Source: Thermobaculum sp042408415 (lineage in GTDB: Bacteria; Chloroflexota; Chloroflexia; Thermobaculales; Thermobaculaceae). Taken from it: a stretch of DNA of 64,000 bases. The notes beneath the pieces are model-generated. The model had not been told where the DNA came from. It made no database searches and was given only the letters and a program-made list of their open reading frames with translations. Numbering within the stretch: the first letter of the stretch is position 1; each line of letters begins with the position of its first letter. Positions 7,799 through 16,544 of the stretch are shown here, in pieces. Made by a program: the position numbers and the translations under genes. The stretch is taken from assembly GCA_042408415.1 (NCBI GenBank), contig JBHORE010000003.1:16442-80441 (forward strand). The letters run 5' to 3'.

Positions 7799-10700
7799 TT
7801 ACACAGCCAAAATATCCAATGCACCCTGCCTATACTCTACAACAGTAGCAATATTATAATCTCCTCTTCTCTGTAATGCTTTCACCAGAGACTTAGCTGT
7901 ATCCAGAGATGTCAGGCAGGGAATACCGGACTCTGCAGCCGCACGACGAATCTCAAAACCATCTCTTATGGTCCTACCAGACCTAGAGGGCGTATTGATT
8001 ACTAAGGAAACCTGCCTCCTCCGGATGATATCGGTGATATCTGGGCGTACTGATCCTATCTTGTGCACTACCTGGTTTACACGGATACCATTGTCCTCAA
8101 AGAAGGTTGACGTACCTTCGGTACAGACCAACGTGTAGCCCATGTCAACCAGAGCAGCAGCTAATGGCAGAGCCTCGGATTTCTCATGGTCAGCTATGGA
8201 CATCAGCACAGATCCCCCTGGAGGAGGATTTATACCTGCGGCTATCATAGCCTTCATAAGTGCTGGTTCATATTCAACATCTACGCCCATAACTTCGCCT
8301 GTACTCTTCATCTCGGGGCCAAGAACCGTGTCAACCCCAGCTAGTTTCGACATGCTAAATACCGGAGCTTTCACGGCATATAGTGGCATCCTAGGTACTA
8401 ACCCCGTAGCGTAACCCATATTAGCAAGCTTACTGCCAAGCATCACGTGAGTAGCTAGAGTTACCAAAGGCACCCCGGTGACCTTGCTAATAAAGGGTAC
8501 TGTACGGCTGGCTCTAGGGTTTACTTCAAGGATATACACCTGATGATCCTGAAACACAAACTGAACGTTCATCAGCCCTTTGACGTTCATAGCTCGAGCC
8601 AACCTAACCGTGATCTCTTCAATTTGTGAGACATCCTGGTCATCCAGAGTTATCTGCGGGTACACGCCAAAGCTGTCTCCTGAATGCACGCCTGCTCGCT
8701 CGATATGCTCGACTATACCAGGGATAACCACCGTCTCTCCGTCAGATACAGCATCTACTTCCACTTCAGTGCCTTCGATGTACCTATCAAGCAGAACTGG
8801 ATGGTCCCCACTTACCTCGGTAGCAGCATCTATATAGTCCAGAAGTTCTACTTCGTTGTAAACTATTCTCATAGCCTGTCCACCCAGAACATAAGAAGGC
8901 CTTACAAGAAGCGGGTAACCTATCCTGGTAGCGGTCTCCAAAGCAGAATCCAGATCTCTAGCAGTCCCTCCAGGTGGTCTAAGTAACCCCAGGCTATTGA
9001 GCAACCCGTCGAAGCGCTTTCGATCCTCCGCCAAATCGATGGACTCTAGCGAACTACCTAGGACCTTAAAGCCAGCTCTGTGTAACTTGGAGGCAAGATT
9101 TATGGCCGTCTGTCCACCGAATTGTACAATCACAGGAGGTCCTGCTACCGGCAGTTCATCACCTTCAAGCGTAGATTGAGTAGGATAGCCTTCGGCAAGC
9201 GTTTCCAGACGCTCATTCTCGACTATATCTCTAATGCTTTCGTCGTCAAGTGGATCAAAGTACAGCCTATCCGAAGTATCAAAGTCTGTGGAAACGGTCT
9301 CAGGATTGCTATTGATCATTATGCTCTTTACTCCAGCTTCCCTTAGAGCCCTTGCACTATGGACGCTACAGTAGTCGAACTCTATGCCCTGACCAATTCG
9401 TATAGGACCGGAACCTATAACAACAGATGACCTACCCTCTTGTGGGAGAGCCTCGTTCTCCTCCTCATACGTGCTGTAGAAGTAGGGAGTTGTAGCCTCA
9501 AATTCGGCGGCACATGTGTCCACCATCTTCCATACGGGAGTTATACCCCATTGCTTGCGTAACTTCCTGATGTCCTCAGCACTTACGCCCTTAATCTGAG
9601 CTATATATGCATCGGAAAAGCCTAGCCTCTTCGCCCTCCACAATAGAGCTTTGTCTAACTCGGAACGTCTGATGACACCCTCCAAGGAGATTATATTTTC
9701 CATGCACTTTATGAACCATGGATCGATTTTCGTCTTCTCAGAGACGTCTTCAACTGTATAACCTCTCCTCAGCGCAGTAGTTATGGCCCAAAGCCTCTCA
9801 TCTGTAGGCACTTGTAAAGCCTTATCCAGCTCCTCTAGGTCATTCCACTTTGGAGACTCCCAGAGCAGGTTTCTACCCGAGATTTCCAGAGAACGTACTG
9901 CCTTCTGTAGAGCTGCTTCAAAGCATCGATCTATAGCCATAACCTCGCCGGTAGCCTTCATCTGGGTACCTATCCTCCTATCACCTTCCGTAAATTTATC
10001 GAAAGGCCATCGAGGTATCTTGACCACACAGTAATCCAGTGAAGGCTCCAAAGCAGCCGTTGCCGAGGACGTAACCGCGTTAGGTATCTCATCTAGTGTA
10101 AGACCTAACGCTATCTTGGCGGCAACCCTAGCTATAGGATAACCAGTGGCCTTCGATGCTAAAGCTGAGCTTCTACTAACCCTTGGGTTGACCTCTATGA
10201 CATAGTAGTCATCTGACTTAGGATCCAGGGCAAACTGGACGTTGCAACCACCTTCAATTTTCAGAGCGCGCACTATTCTAAGCGCTGAATCCCTGAGTAT
10301 TTGATACTGGCGATCAGACAGAGTCTGGCTCGGAGCCACCACAATAGAATCGCCAGTATGTACACCCACAGGATCTATGTTTTCCATATTACAGACTATG
10401 ATGGCGTTGTCTGCGCTATCTCGAATGACCTCGTACTCGACCTCTTTCCAACCCTCTATAGATCTCTCGAGTAGGGTTTGGCCTATCGGGCTAGCCCTTA
10501 GGCTATGCTCTATTAGCTTAGTCAGCTCTCCCTGGTTGTGAGCGATGCCACCGCCAGTCCCTCCAAGCGTATATGCAGGCCTACTAATGAGCGGGTAACC
10601 AATCTGATTAGCGAAAGCTATGGCTTCTTGTACAGAATGCACAGTCATGCTCTCAATTACAGGTTCTCCTATCTCCTGGAGCAGCTGCTTGAACAGTAGC

Positions 10701-11086
10701 CTATCTTCTGCCTGCTTGATACTATCCAGGGAAGTCCCAAGAAGCTTAATCCCATACCTATCAACAATACCCGCAGAGGCCAGCTCAACTGCCAGGTTTA
10801 GGCCCGTCTGTCCGCCGAGCGTTGGTAATATGCCATCAGGTCTCTCCCTGCTAATTATCTTCTCCAACACGTCCACATTCAGGGGCTCAATGTACACTCT
10901 ATCCGCTGTGGACTCATCGGTCATGATGGTCGCAGGGTTAGAGTTCACAAGCACAACAAATATGCCCTCTTCTCGCAAAGCTTTGCATGCTTGACTACCA
11001 GAGTAGTCGAACTCTGCAGCTTGGCTGATAATTATCGGGCCAGAACCTATAACCATAACTTTCTTTATGTCGGACCTGATGGGCAT
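7799..11086 (-). CDS. carB: Carbamoyl-phosphate synthase large subunit
   Basis: Large, ammonia-using subunit of carbamoyl-phosphate synthase, 1095 residues and full length. Two homologous ATP-grasp halves are visible, each opening with VIGSGPI(I/R)I and each holding the ATP-grasp EVNPR(V/A)SR motif. The last ~130 residues form the MGS-like regulatory domain (TEGTSTFFEDNGI), the usual site for UMP/ornithine control. The start ATG overlaps the carA stop by one base (TAATG), so the two subunits are translationally coupled. Confidence 0.97.
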   Translation of the reverse strand: MPIRSDIKKVMVIGSGPIIISQAAEFDYSGSQACKALREEGIFVVLVNSNPATIMTDESTADRVYIEPLNVDVLEKIISRERPDGILPTLGGQTGLNLAVELASAGIVDRYGIKLLGTSLDSIKQAEDRLLFKQLLQEIGEPVIESMTVHSVQEAIAFANQIGYPLISRPAYTLGGTGGGIAHNQGELTKLIEHSLRASPIGQTLLERSIEGWKEVEYEVIRDSADNAIIVCNMENIDPVGVHTGDSIVVAPSQTLSDRQYQILRDSALRIVRALKIEGGCNVQFALDPKSDDYYVIEVNPRVSRSSALASKATGYPIARVAAKIALGLTLDEIPNAVTSSATAALEPSLDYCVVKIPRWPFDKFTEGDRRIGTQMKATGEVMAIDRCFEAALQKAVRSLEISGRNLLWESPKWNDLEELDKALQVPTDERLWAITTALRRGYTVEDVSEKTKIDPWFIKCMENIISLEGVIRRSELDKALLWRAKRLGFSDAYIAQIKGVSAEDIRKLRKQWGITPVWKMVDTCAAEFEATTPYFYSTYEEENEALPQEGRSSVVIGSGPIRIGQGIEFDYCSVHSARALREAGVKSIMINSNPETVSTDFDTSDRLYFDPLDDESIRDIVENERLETLAEGYPTQSTLEGDELPVAGPPVIVQFGGQTAINLASKLHRAGFKVLGSSLESIDLAEDRKRFDGLLNSLGLLRPPGGTARDLDSALETATRIGYPLLVRPSYVLGGQAMRIVYNEVELLDYIDAATEVSGDHPVLLDRYIEGTEVEVDAVSDGETVVIPGIVEHIERAGVHSGDSFGVYPQITLDDQDVSQIEEITVRLARAMNVKGLMNVQFVFQDHQVYILEVNPRASRTVPFISKVTGVPLVTLATHVMLGSKLANMGYATGLVPRMPLYAVKAPVFSMSKLAGVDTVLGPEMKSTGEVMGVDVEYEPALMKAMIAAGINPPPGGSVLMSIADHEKSEALPLAAALVDMGYTLVCTEGTSTFFEDNGIRVNQVVHKIGSVRPDITDIIRRRQVSLVINTPSRSGRTIRDGFEIRRAAAESGIPCLTSLDTAKSLVKALQRRGDYNIATVVEYRQGALDILAV

Positions 11087-12192
11087 TAGCTTTGCCTCCT
11101 TGAATAGTTCTCAACCATCGAAAGGAAGTTAGAAAATAGGTACTCGTTCTCATCAGGGCCAGGAGAGCCCTCCGGATGGTACTGCACCGAGAAAGCTGGC
11201 CTGGTTACGTGCAGTATCCCCTCCACCGAGCCATCGTTCAGACTAACGTGACTGACCTTCCAACCTTCATGCACTGGTATGCTATCAGCATCTACCTGGT
11301 ATCCATGATTCTGAGATGTTATGTGTACTTGCCCAGTAGCTAGTTCTTTTACTGGGTGATTTGCCCCTCGATGACCAAACTTAAGTTTGCTTGTGGTAGC
11401 ACCGATGGCAAGTCCCAGTATCTGGTGCCCCAGGCATATACCGAAGAAAGGCACATCGTTGTCCAGCACAGCTTTCACAGCTCTAACTGGAGCTTCAGCA
11501 TTTTCGGGATCGCCTGGTCCGGGTGAGGTGAGTACACCATCGGGAGAGAGCTCTAGTATATCCTCTGCGGTAGCTGAGTAAGGAACTACAATTATCTCTA
11601 CGGGGTGCTTAGCCAACGACTTGAGTATATTATGTTTGAGGCCACAGTCTATTACTACTATTCGCCTGCCAGCTACATCTGCCTTGTATTCATATTTCTT
11701 ACCCAGGCTAACCGTGTCCACACTGGGAAGATCATCTGGAGTAAGAGCCCTCTGAGCTTTATCTAGTAGCTCTTCAAGCGAGTACTGAGACATATCAGAT
11801 ACAAGTACGCCTCGCATCGTGCCATGAGATCTTATATGGCGGGTTAATGCCCTGGTGTCAACCCCACTTATCCCAGGAATTCCGTGTTTCTTGAGGTATG
11901 AATCAATAGTTCCCTGACTAGACCAATGGGAAGGATGATCACAGTGCTGCCTAACTACTAGTCCAGCTATCCAAGGACGGACGGACTGATCGAAGGCTTC
12001 ACTTATCCCATAGTTACCAACAAGAGGATATGTAAGGCATAGTATCTGCCCATAGTAGGAGGGATCGGTGCACATCTCTTGATATCCAGTCATGGACGTG
12101 CTGAACACAACCTCTCCTTCTGTATAGCCGAGGTAGCCGAATGGCTCTCCTTTGAATATCCTGCCGTCTTCCAGAATTAATGCTGCTTCCAT
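11086..12192 (-). CDS. carA: Carbamoyl-phosphate synthase small subunit
   Basis: Glutaminase subunit that delivers ammonia to CarB. 368 residues. The N-terminal CPSase small-chain domain is followed by a class I glutamine amidotransferase domain with the nucleophile in FGICLGHQ and the His-Glu pair in QYHPEGSPGP. The start lies 16 bases inside the 3' end of pyrC, and the stop overlaps carB by one base, giving tight translational coupling within the pyr operon. Confidence 0.97.
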   Translation of the reverse strand: MEAALILEDGRIFKGEPFGYLGYTEGEVVFSTSMTGYQEMCTDPSYYGQILCLTYPLVGNYGISEAFDQSVRPWIAGLVVRQHCDHPSHWSSQGTIDSYLKKHGIPGISGVDTRALTRHIRSHGTMRGVLVSDMSQYSLEELLDKAQRALTPDDLPSVDTVSLGKKYEYKADVAGRRIVVIDCGLKHNILKSLAKHPVEIIVVPYSATAEDILELSPDGVLTSPGPGDPENAEAPVRAVKAVLDNDVPFFGICLGHQILGLAIGATTSKLKFGHRGANHPVKELATGQVHITSQNHGYQVDADSIPVHEGWKVSHVSLNDGSVEGILHVTRPAFSVQYHPEGSPGPDENEYLFSNFLSMVENYSRRQS

Positions 12193-13523
12193 TTCGCCTT
12201 TAATTCCTCTCTTACATAGCGCTTATTTCCCAATATGGTCATAAGTACTCGGCCTGTGACCTGCCTACCAATCAAGGGGGTATTTTTGCCCTTGGAAATC
12301 AGAGTCGATGGGGTAACTGTCCACTCCAGGTTGGGATCGAACAACACCAGGTTCGCATCTCTTCCCTCCTCTATTCCCCAATGGTCAATACCAAAGGCCT
12401 TGGCTGGAGAGATGGTGAGCAAGCTCACCATCTTCATCATAGAAATTCTTCCGGCTCTGACTAACTCCAGACTAAGAGGCAGGGCAGTCTCAAGTCCACT
12501 AATACCGAATGCTGCCTCTTCAAACGGACAATCTTTTTCGAGAACTGAGTGCGGAGCATGATCAGTGGCAATTGCGTCAATCGTCCCATCAACTAGGCCT
12601 TCAATGACTGCCTCAACATGCTCTCTAGACCTAAGAGGAGGATTGACTTTAGCATTAGTATCGTATGCTGAAATGCTCAAGCATCGATCAGCACTAGAAT
12701 CTTGCCATCCTGCCACCCACTCATCAGTAAAGGTAAAATGATGGGGTGTAGCTTCAGCTGTGACTTGCACACCCATCTTCTTCGCATGTCTGATGGCTTC
12801 AACTCCTCCAGAGGTGCTCACATGCGCAATATGTATATGCCCCCCTGTCTCAGCGGCTAGTGCTAGATCTCTATAGATCATGACCTCCTCCGCGCTAGCA
12901 GGTATTCCAGGAAGTCCCAAACGAGCGCTAACAGCTCCGTCATGCATACAACCATTAGCCGATAGATCACTATCCTCACAATGGGAGGATATGGGCACTC
13001 CCAATGTTCTGGAGTAAAGTAAAGCCAGACGCATCATTCGGGAGTTCATAACAGGACTGCCATCATCGGAAAAAGCTACGGCCCCTGCCTTAACCATAGC
13101 TTCATAATCAACCGGTAATTTACCCTGCCTCGCAATGGTAATAGCACCTATTGGGAGAACCCTTACGCCATTACCATTAGCCCTATCTACTACCCATCTA
13201 ACTAACCTGGGATTGTCTAAGGCAGGGTTCGTGTTAGGCATAGCACATATAGTGGTGAATCCACCAGCTAGAGCTGCACTTGCTCCAGACGCTATAGTTT
13301 CCTTATGTTCCTCTCCGGGCTCTCTGAGGTGTACATGCACATCTACGAAACCAGGGGATAACACTAAACCGTCGCAGTTTACACTTTCAGCCTGATCTAC
13401 ATCCAGCGACTTACCAATGCAGACGGCAGTTATCCGACCGTCCTCTATTAGAACGTCTCCAGTACTATCAATCGAGGTATAAGGACATACTATTCTGGCG
13501 CCTCTCAGCAGTAATCTACTCAC
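12177..13523 (-). CDS. pyrC: Dihydroorotase, class I
   Basis: Cyclises carbamoyl-aspartate to dihydroorotate. 448 residues, amidohydrolase superfamily. The zinc-binding motif DVHVHLREPG is near residue 60, followed by TICAMPNTNP, a metal-ligand histidine in HIAHVSTSGG, and the catalytic Asp in IATDHAPH. The last residues form the small beta-sandwich with the N-terminus. It overlaps pyrB by 8 bases and carA by 16 bases. Confidence 0.96.
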   Translation of the reverse strand: MSRLLLRGARIVCPYTSIDSTGDVLIEDGRITAVCIGKSLDVDQAESVNCDGLVLSPGFVDVHVHLREPGEEHKETIASGASAALAGGFTTICAMPNTNPALDNPRLVRWVVDRANGNGVRVLPIGAITIARQGKLPVDYEAMVKAGAVAFSDDGSPVMNSRMMRLALLYSRTLGVPISSHCEDSDLSANGCMHDGAVSARLGLPGIPASAEEVMIYRDLALAAETGGHIHIAHVSTSGGVEAIRHAKKMGVQVTAEATPHHFTFTDEWVAGWQDSSADRCLSISAYDTNAKVNPPLRSREHVEAVIEGLVDGTIDAIATDHAPHSVLEKDCPFEEAAFGISGLETALPLSLELVRAGRISMMKMVSLLTISPAKAFGIDHWGIEEGRDANLVLFDPNLEWTVTPSTLISKGKNTPLIGRQVTGRVLMTILGNKRYVREELKAKWKQH

Positions 13524-14451
13524 TATCTCCTCCTAGAAGCATGCTAAGAACTGCCATCCTAACTAGCACGCCGTTCGCAACTTGCTTTTGGATCAAGCTG
13601 TTGGGAGCTACCATAAGATCCGCAGATATCTCCACTCCCTCGTTAGCTGGTCCAGGATGCATAACAAATGCGTCTGGACAGTACTTTGCTATGACTTCTG
13701 GGGTAATGCCATAGTTCGTTATATAGTTGCGAATACTGGGTATATACCCCTGATCCTGCCTTTCTCTCTGTATGCGCAGAGGCATAACTACATCAGCACC
13801 TGTGATCCCCTCTTCGAGAGAGGTATGCATGCTAACTGATAGGCCGAGTCCATATAACCAATCTGGGTGTATAGATAATGCTGGAGGAGATACAAGCCTA
13901 ACGTTAGCTCCGCACATAGCGAGTGCGATCGCGCTAGATCTGGCAACTCTACTGTTCTGGATATCGCCTACGATAGCCACGGTAACACCTTCAATGCGGC
14001 CTAATGCCTGATAAACAGTCAGCAGATCTAGCAGCGCCTGAGTTGGATGAGCATGCCTACCGTCTCCAGCGTTGATAATCACACCAGAGTAGTGTCTTGC
14101 CAGCAGGTAGGAGGCGCCAGCAGCCTGATGCCTCAAGACTATGGCATCCGCCCCCAGAGCCTCGACAGTTCGAACAGTATCTATCAGAGACTCGCCCTTT
14201 TCTACACTGCTCCCGGCCACAGCGAAATTTATAACCTCAGCCCCGAGCTTACGTGCAGCTATCTCAAAAGACATTCTTGTCCGTGTACTTGGCTCATAGA
14301 ATAGGTTGACAACTAGTTTGCCAGCTAGCTGATGCGAATAGACAGTTGAATCGGTCCTACCAAACCACTCAGCCTGCTTCAATATTCGCTCTATCCCAGC
14401 TTTCCCTAGAGTATCTACATCAAGCAAATGCTTCTGAACTGCGACAGCCAT
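13516..14451 (-). CDS. pyrB: Aspartate carbamoyltransferase catalytic chain
   Basis: Joins carbamoyl phosphate and aspartate. The carbamoyl-phosphate motif FYEPSTRTR and the loop MHPGPANEG are intact. No regulatory chain (pyrI) is adjacent, as in PyrR-regulated bacteria. An ATG at 14469 is in frame, but it lies inside uraA with no ribosome binding site; the ATG at 14451 has AGAGG 9 bases upstream and follows the uraA stop by 4 bases, so I use it (311 residues, MAVAVQKHLLD). The next gene, pyrC, overlaps by 8 bases. Confidence 0.94.
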   Translation of the reverse strand: MAVAVQKHLLDVDTLGKAGIERILKQAEWFGRTDSTVYSHQLAGKLVVNLFYEPSTRTRMSFEIAARKLGAEVINFAVAGSSVEKGESLIDTVRTVEALGADAIVLRHQAAGASYLLARHYSGVIINAGDGRHAHPTQALLDLLTVYQALGRIEGVTVAIVGDIQNSRVARSSAIALAMCGANVRLVSPPALSIHPDWLYGLGLSVSMHTSLEEGITGADVVMPLRIQRERQDQGYIPSIRNYITNYGITPEVIAKYCPDAFVMHPGPANEGVEISADLMVAPNSLIQKQVANGVLVRMAVLSMLLGGDSE

Positions 14452-14455
14452 TCCA

Positions 14456-15817
14456 TCAAACCTCTGCATCAGCTACAGCGATAGACTCTCCTTGTTGTGG
14501 CTGAGACTCCAATCTGAGCAAAATTTGATTGAGAAGTATTGCAGCAAATGTGGCCAGAGCCATATCACCAAGTGCGAAATTGCCTATATTGATGGTCCCG
14601 GTAGGTACTTGCGACAGGACATCAGCAGGCAATTTGTTAGCCTGCACCAGATTACTTACCGTAGAATGTGCAAACTGTAATGCTGCGCTACCTCCCCCAA
14701 TGACAAGGGTAGCTCCAAATACTATTAGAGGTCTGGGACTAGTAAAATCAATTCCCGCATCCCGAATAATCCTTCCTGAGGTAGCCACTATAAGACCAAA
14801 TAGCAATATTGATATACCACCCATAACTGGAACGGGTATCGAATTAATCAGCGCCCCAAATTTTGGACAGAAGCCGAGAATTATGGCCGTGGCGGCCGCA
14901 GCTATGAACACATAGATGCTGTATATCCTAGTCATAGCCATGACGCCTATGTTTTCAGCATATGTTGTTTGTCCAGGGCCTCCACCCAAGGCGGACACCA
15001 TAGTGGCCACAGCATCGCCCAGGAATCCTTTACCTAGATGGGGGGTAAGATCACGACCCATATTGGAATCAAGAGCTTTGATATGGCCTGCGTTCTCGGC
15101 TACAAGCACCAAAGCTACGGGCGCTATCAGGGATATAGCCCTCCAGCTGAATGTAGGATGCACAAAATTGGGCAGCCCTATCCAAGCAGCATTGCGAACA
15201 GGAGAAAGGTCTACCTCGCCCATTATTAGTGCAACAATGTAAGCTACGATCGCACCAAGAAGTATCGGGACTAGGCGAGGAAAGCCTCGAGCTCCCACTG
15301 CGATAATGCCGGCAGCCAGCAGGCTTATGATCGCTAGCGTTATGTTACCTGAAGCCATGTTGATAGCAGTAGGAGCCAGAGCCAGGCCTATAACAGCTAC
15401 AACCGAAGCAGTAACCACAGGAGGCATCACAACATCAATCCATCGTGGCCCAGCCCACATAACTATTACTGCAATAACTGCATAGACAACTCCTGCTGCA
15501 AAGATCCCTCCCAGTGCTGCCGGTATGCCACCCTGAGCCTTAGCTGCAATGACGGGAGCGATGAATGCAAAGGAGCTTCCCAGGTAAGATGGGATCTTGC
15601 CTCTTGTAATTAGAATAAAGATGATCGTTCCCACACCAGAGAAGAAAAGCGCTAGGCTTGGGTCAAAACCCATGACTATCGGCGCCAAGACGGTTGCACC
15701 GAACATAGCTAGTACATGCTGTATGCCAAGTACCAACGTTCTACCCAGTGGCAGCCTAGTCTCAGGGTAAGCTACAACTAGCTGATTGCTTTCTACCGTC
15801 TGTGCGTTTGAACTCAT
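14456..15817 (-). CDS. uraA: Uracil/xanthine permease, NCS2 family
   Basis: Nucleobase transporter of 453 residues with about 12-14 hydrophobic segments. Typical NCS2 features include GLQHVLAMFGATVLAPI at the N-terminus and the substrate-site stretch AENAGHIKALDS. Its place directly after pyrR and before pyrB, with a one-base gap to pyrR, makes uracil the probable substrate, as in the Bacillus pyrR-pyrP-pyrB order. Control is expected through the pyr leader upstream. Confidence 0.92.
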   Translation of the reverse strand: MSSNAQTVESNQLVVAYPETRLPLGRTLVLGIQHVLAMFGATVLAPIVMGFDPSLALFFSGVGTIIFILITRGKIPSYLGSSFAFIAPVIAAKAQGGIPAALGGIFAAGVVYAVIAVIVMWAGPRWIDVVMPPVVTASVVAVIGLALAPTAINMASGNITLAIISLLAAGIIAVGARGFPRLVPILLGAIVAYIVALIMGEVDLSPVRNAAWIGLPNFVHPTFSWRAISLIAPVALVLVAENAGHIKALDSNMGRDLTPHLGKGFLGDAVATMVSALGGGPGQTTYAENIGVMAMTRIYSIYVFIAAAATAIILGFCPKFGALINSIPVPVMGGISILLFGLIVATSGRIIRDAGIDFTSPRPLIVFGATLVIGGGSAALQFAHSTVSNLVQANKLPADVLSQVPTGTINIGNFALGDMALATFAAILLNQILLRLESQPQQGESIAVADAEV

Positions 15818-15818
15818 G

Positions 15819-16379
15819 TCAGTCCTCTCCCCTCCTTACGATGTATACCCCTTCCACCCCATCGACATCTGATATCCTTACTAGAACCTCTTCTTCTCGA
15901 GATGATGGAAGGTTTTTGCCTACATAATCAGGCCTTATAGGTAATTCCCTGTGCCCCCTATCTATAAGAACAGCCAGCTGAATCCTTGCTGGCCTACCCA
16001 TATCTATCACAGCCTCCATGGCAGCCCGAGCCGTGCGTCCAGTGTAAAGGACGTCATCGACAAGTATCACTGTACGGTTTTCAACCTGGAAATCTACATT
16101 GGAGTAATTAGATCGGTAATCGTCTCTTCTTAAGAGGTCATCTCTATAGGGGGTGATATCTATCTCTCCAACCGGGACCTTTACGCCTCCGATACGGAGC
16201 AGCTCAGTCTGAAGCCTATGGGCCAGATGCACTCCTCGGGTACGGATACCTATTAGGACTACATCGTAGAGGTCAGGGTTGTTCTCAAATATCTGATGTG
16301 CCATGCGGATAAGCATCCTTCGCATGGCAGACTGATCTATAAGATTCTTCGCTCGCTCATCTAATCTATTTGGACCCAT
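15819..16379 (-). CDS. pyrR: PyrR: pyr operon RNA-binding regulator / uracil phosphoribosyltransferase
   Basis: Bifunctional protein of 186 residues. With UMP bound it binds pyr mRNA leaders and lowers expression; it also has uracil phosphoribosyltransferase activity. The PRPP loop is VILVDDVLYTGRT, and the family hallmarks IGIRTRGV and DITPYRDDL are present. The ribosome binding site AGGAG stands 8 bases before the ATG and lies inside the 3' arm of a leader hairpin, so folding of that hairpin would hide it. First gene of the pyr operon and its likely autoregulator. Confidence 0.96.
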   Translation of the reverse strand: MGPNRLDERAKNLIDQSAMRRMLIRMAHQIFENNPDLYDVVLIGIRTRGVHLAHRLQTELLRIGGVKVPVGEIDITPYRDDLLRRDDYRSNYSNVDFQVENRTVILVDDVLYTGRTARAAMEAVIDMGRPARIQLAVLIDRGHRELPIRPDYVGKNLPSSREEEVLVRISDVDGVEGVYIVRRGED

Positions 16380-16380
16380 A

Positions 16381-16423
16381 ATAAAAGCTCCTGCTTTTTC
16401 CGCAAGGCGGCAGGCAGGAGCTT
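16381..16423 (-). terminator. Leader hairpin of pyr operon: attenuator or RBS sequestrator
   Basis: On the transcribed strand AAGCTCCTGC (16423-16414) pairs perfectly with GCAGGAGCTT (16394-16385), followed by TTTTAT counting the end of the arm. A small inner CCGC/GCGG stem lies in the loop. The hairpin ends just before the pyrR ATG, and its 3' arm contains the pyrR Shine-Dalgarno AGGAG. It could therefore stop transcription or block translation. A loop segment GCCTTGC is complementary to GCAAGGC in the PyrR-binding element upstream, a possible antiterminator pairing. Confidence 0.8.
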
Positions 16424-16466
16424 AGGCTAACAGACATATTTATATAGCTATAGCCAGATTGTCCTT

Positions 16467-16500
16467 GCCTTGCCAGCCTCACGGGACTGGATTTAAAGGC
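16467..16500 (-). promoter_or_regulatory. PyrR-binding RNA hairpin (anti-antiterminator)
   Basis: The RNA contains AGUCCCGUGAGGCU (16488-16475), which fits the known PyrR-binding consensus ARUCCNGNGAGGYU at every position. It can fold with CC/GG and AG/CU pairs around a bulged U and the conserved purine-rich loop. An outer CCAG/CUGG extension and a lower GCCUU/AAGGC stem add to it. It starts at the predicted transcription start, as expected for a leader element sensing UMP through PyrR. Confidence 0.88.
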
Positions 16501-16506
16501 TAACTG

Positions 16507-16536
16507 ATTATAGGAACACTAATGGTCCAATTGCAA
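16507..16536 (-). promoter_or_regulatory. Promoter of the pyr operon
   Basis: On the minus strand TTGCAA (16536-16531) and a perfect TATAAT (16512-16507) are separated by 18 bases. Transcription would begin near 16500, exactly at the 5' side of the PyrR-binding hairpin. The promoter lies between the PBP gene stop and pyrR, so the pyr operon is independent of the upstream cell-wall genes. Confidence 0.7.
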
Positions 16537-16544
16537 GCACCACG

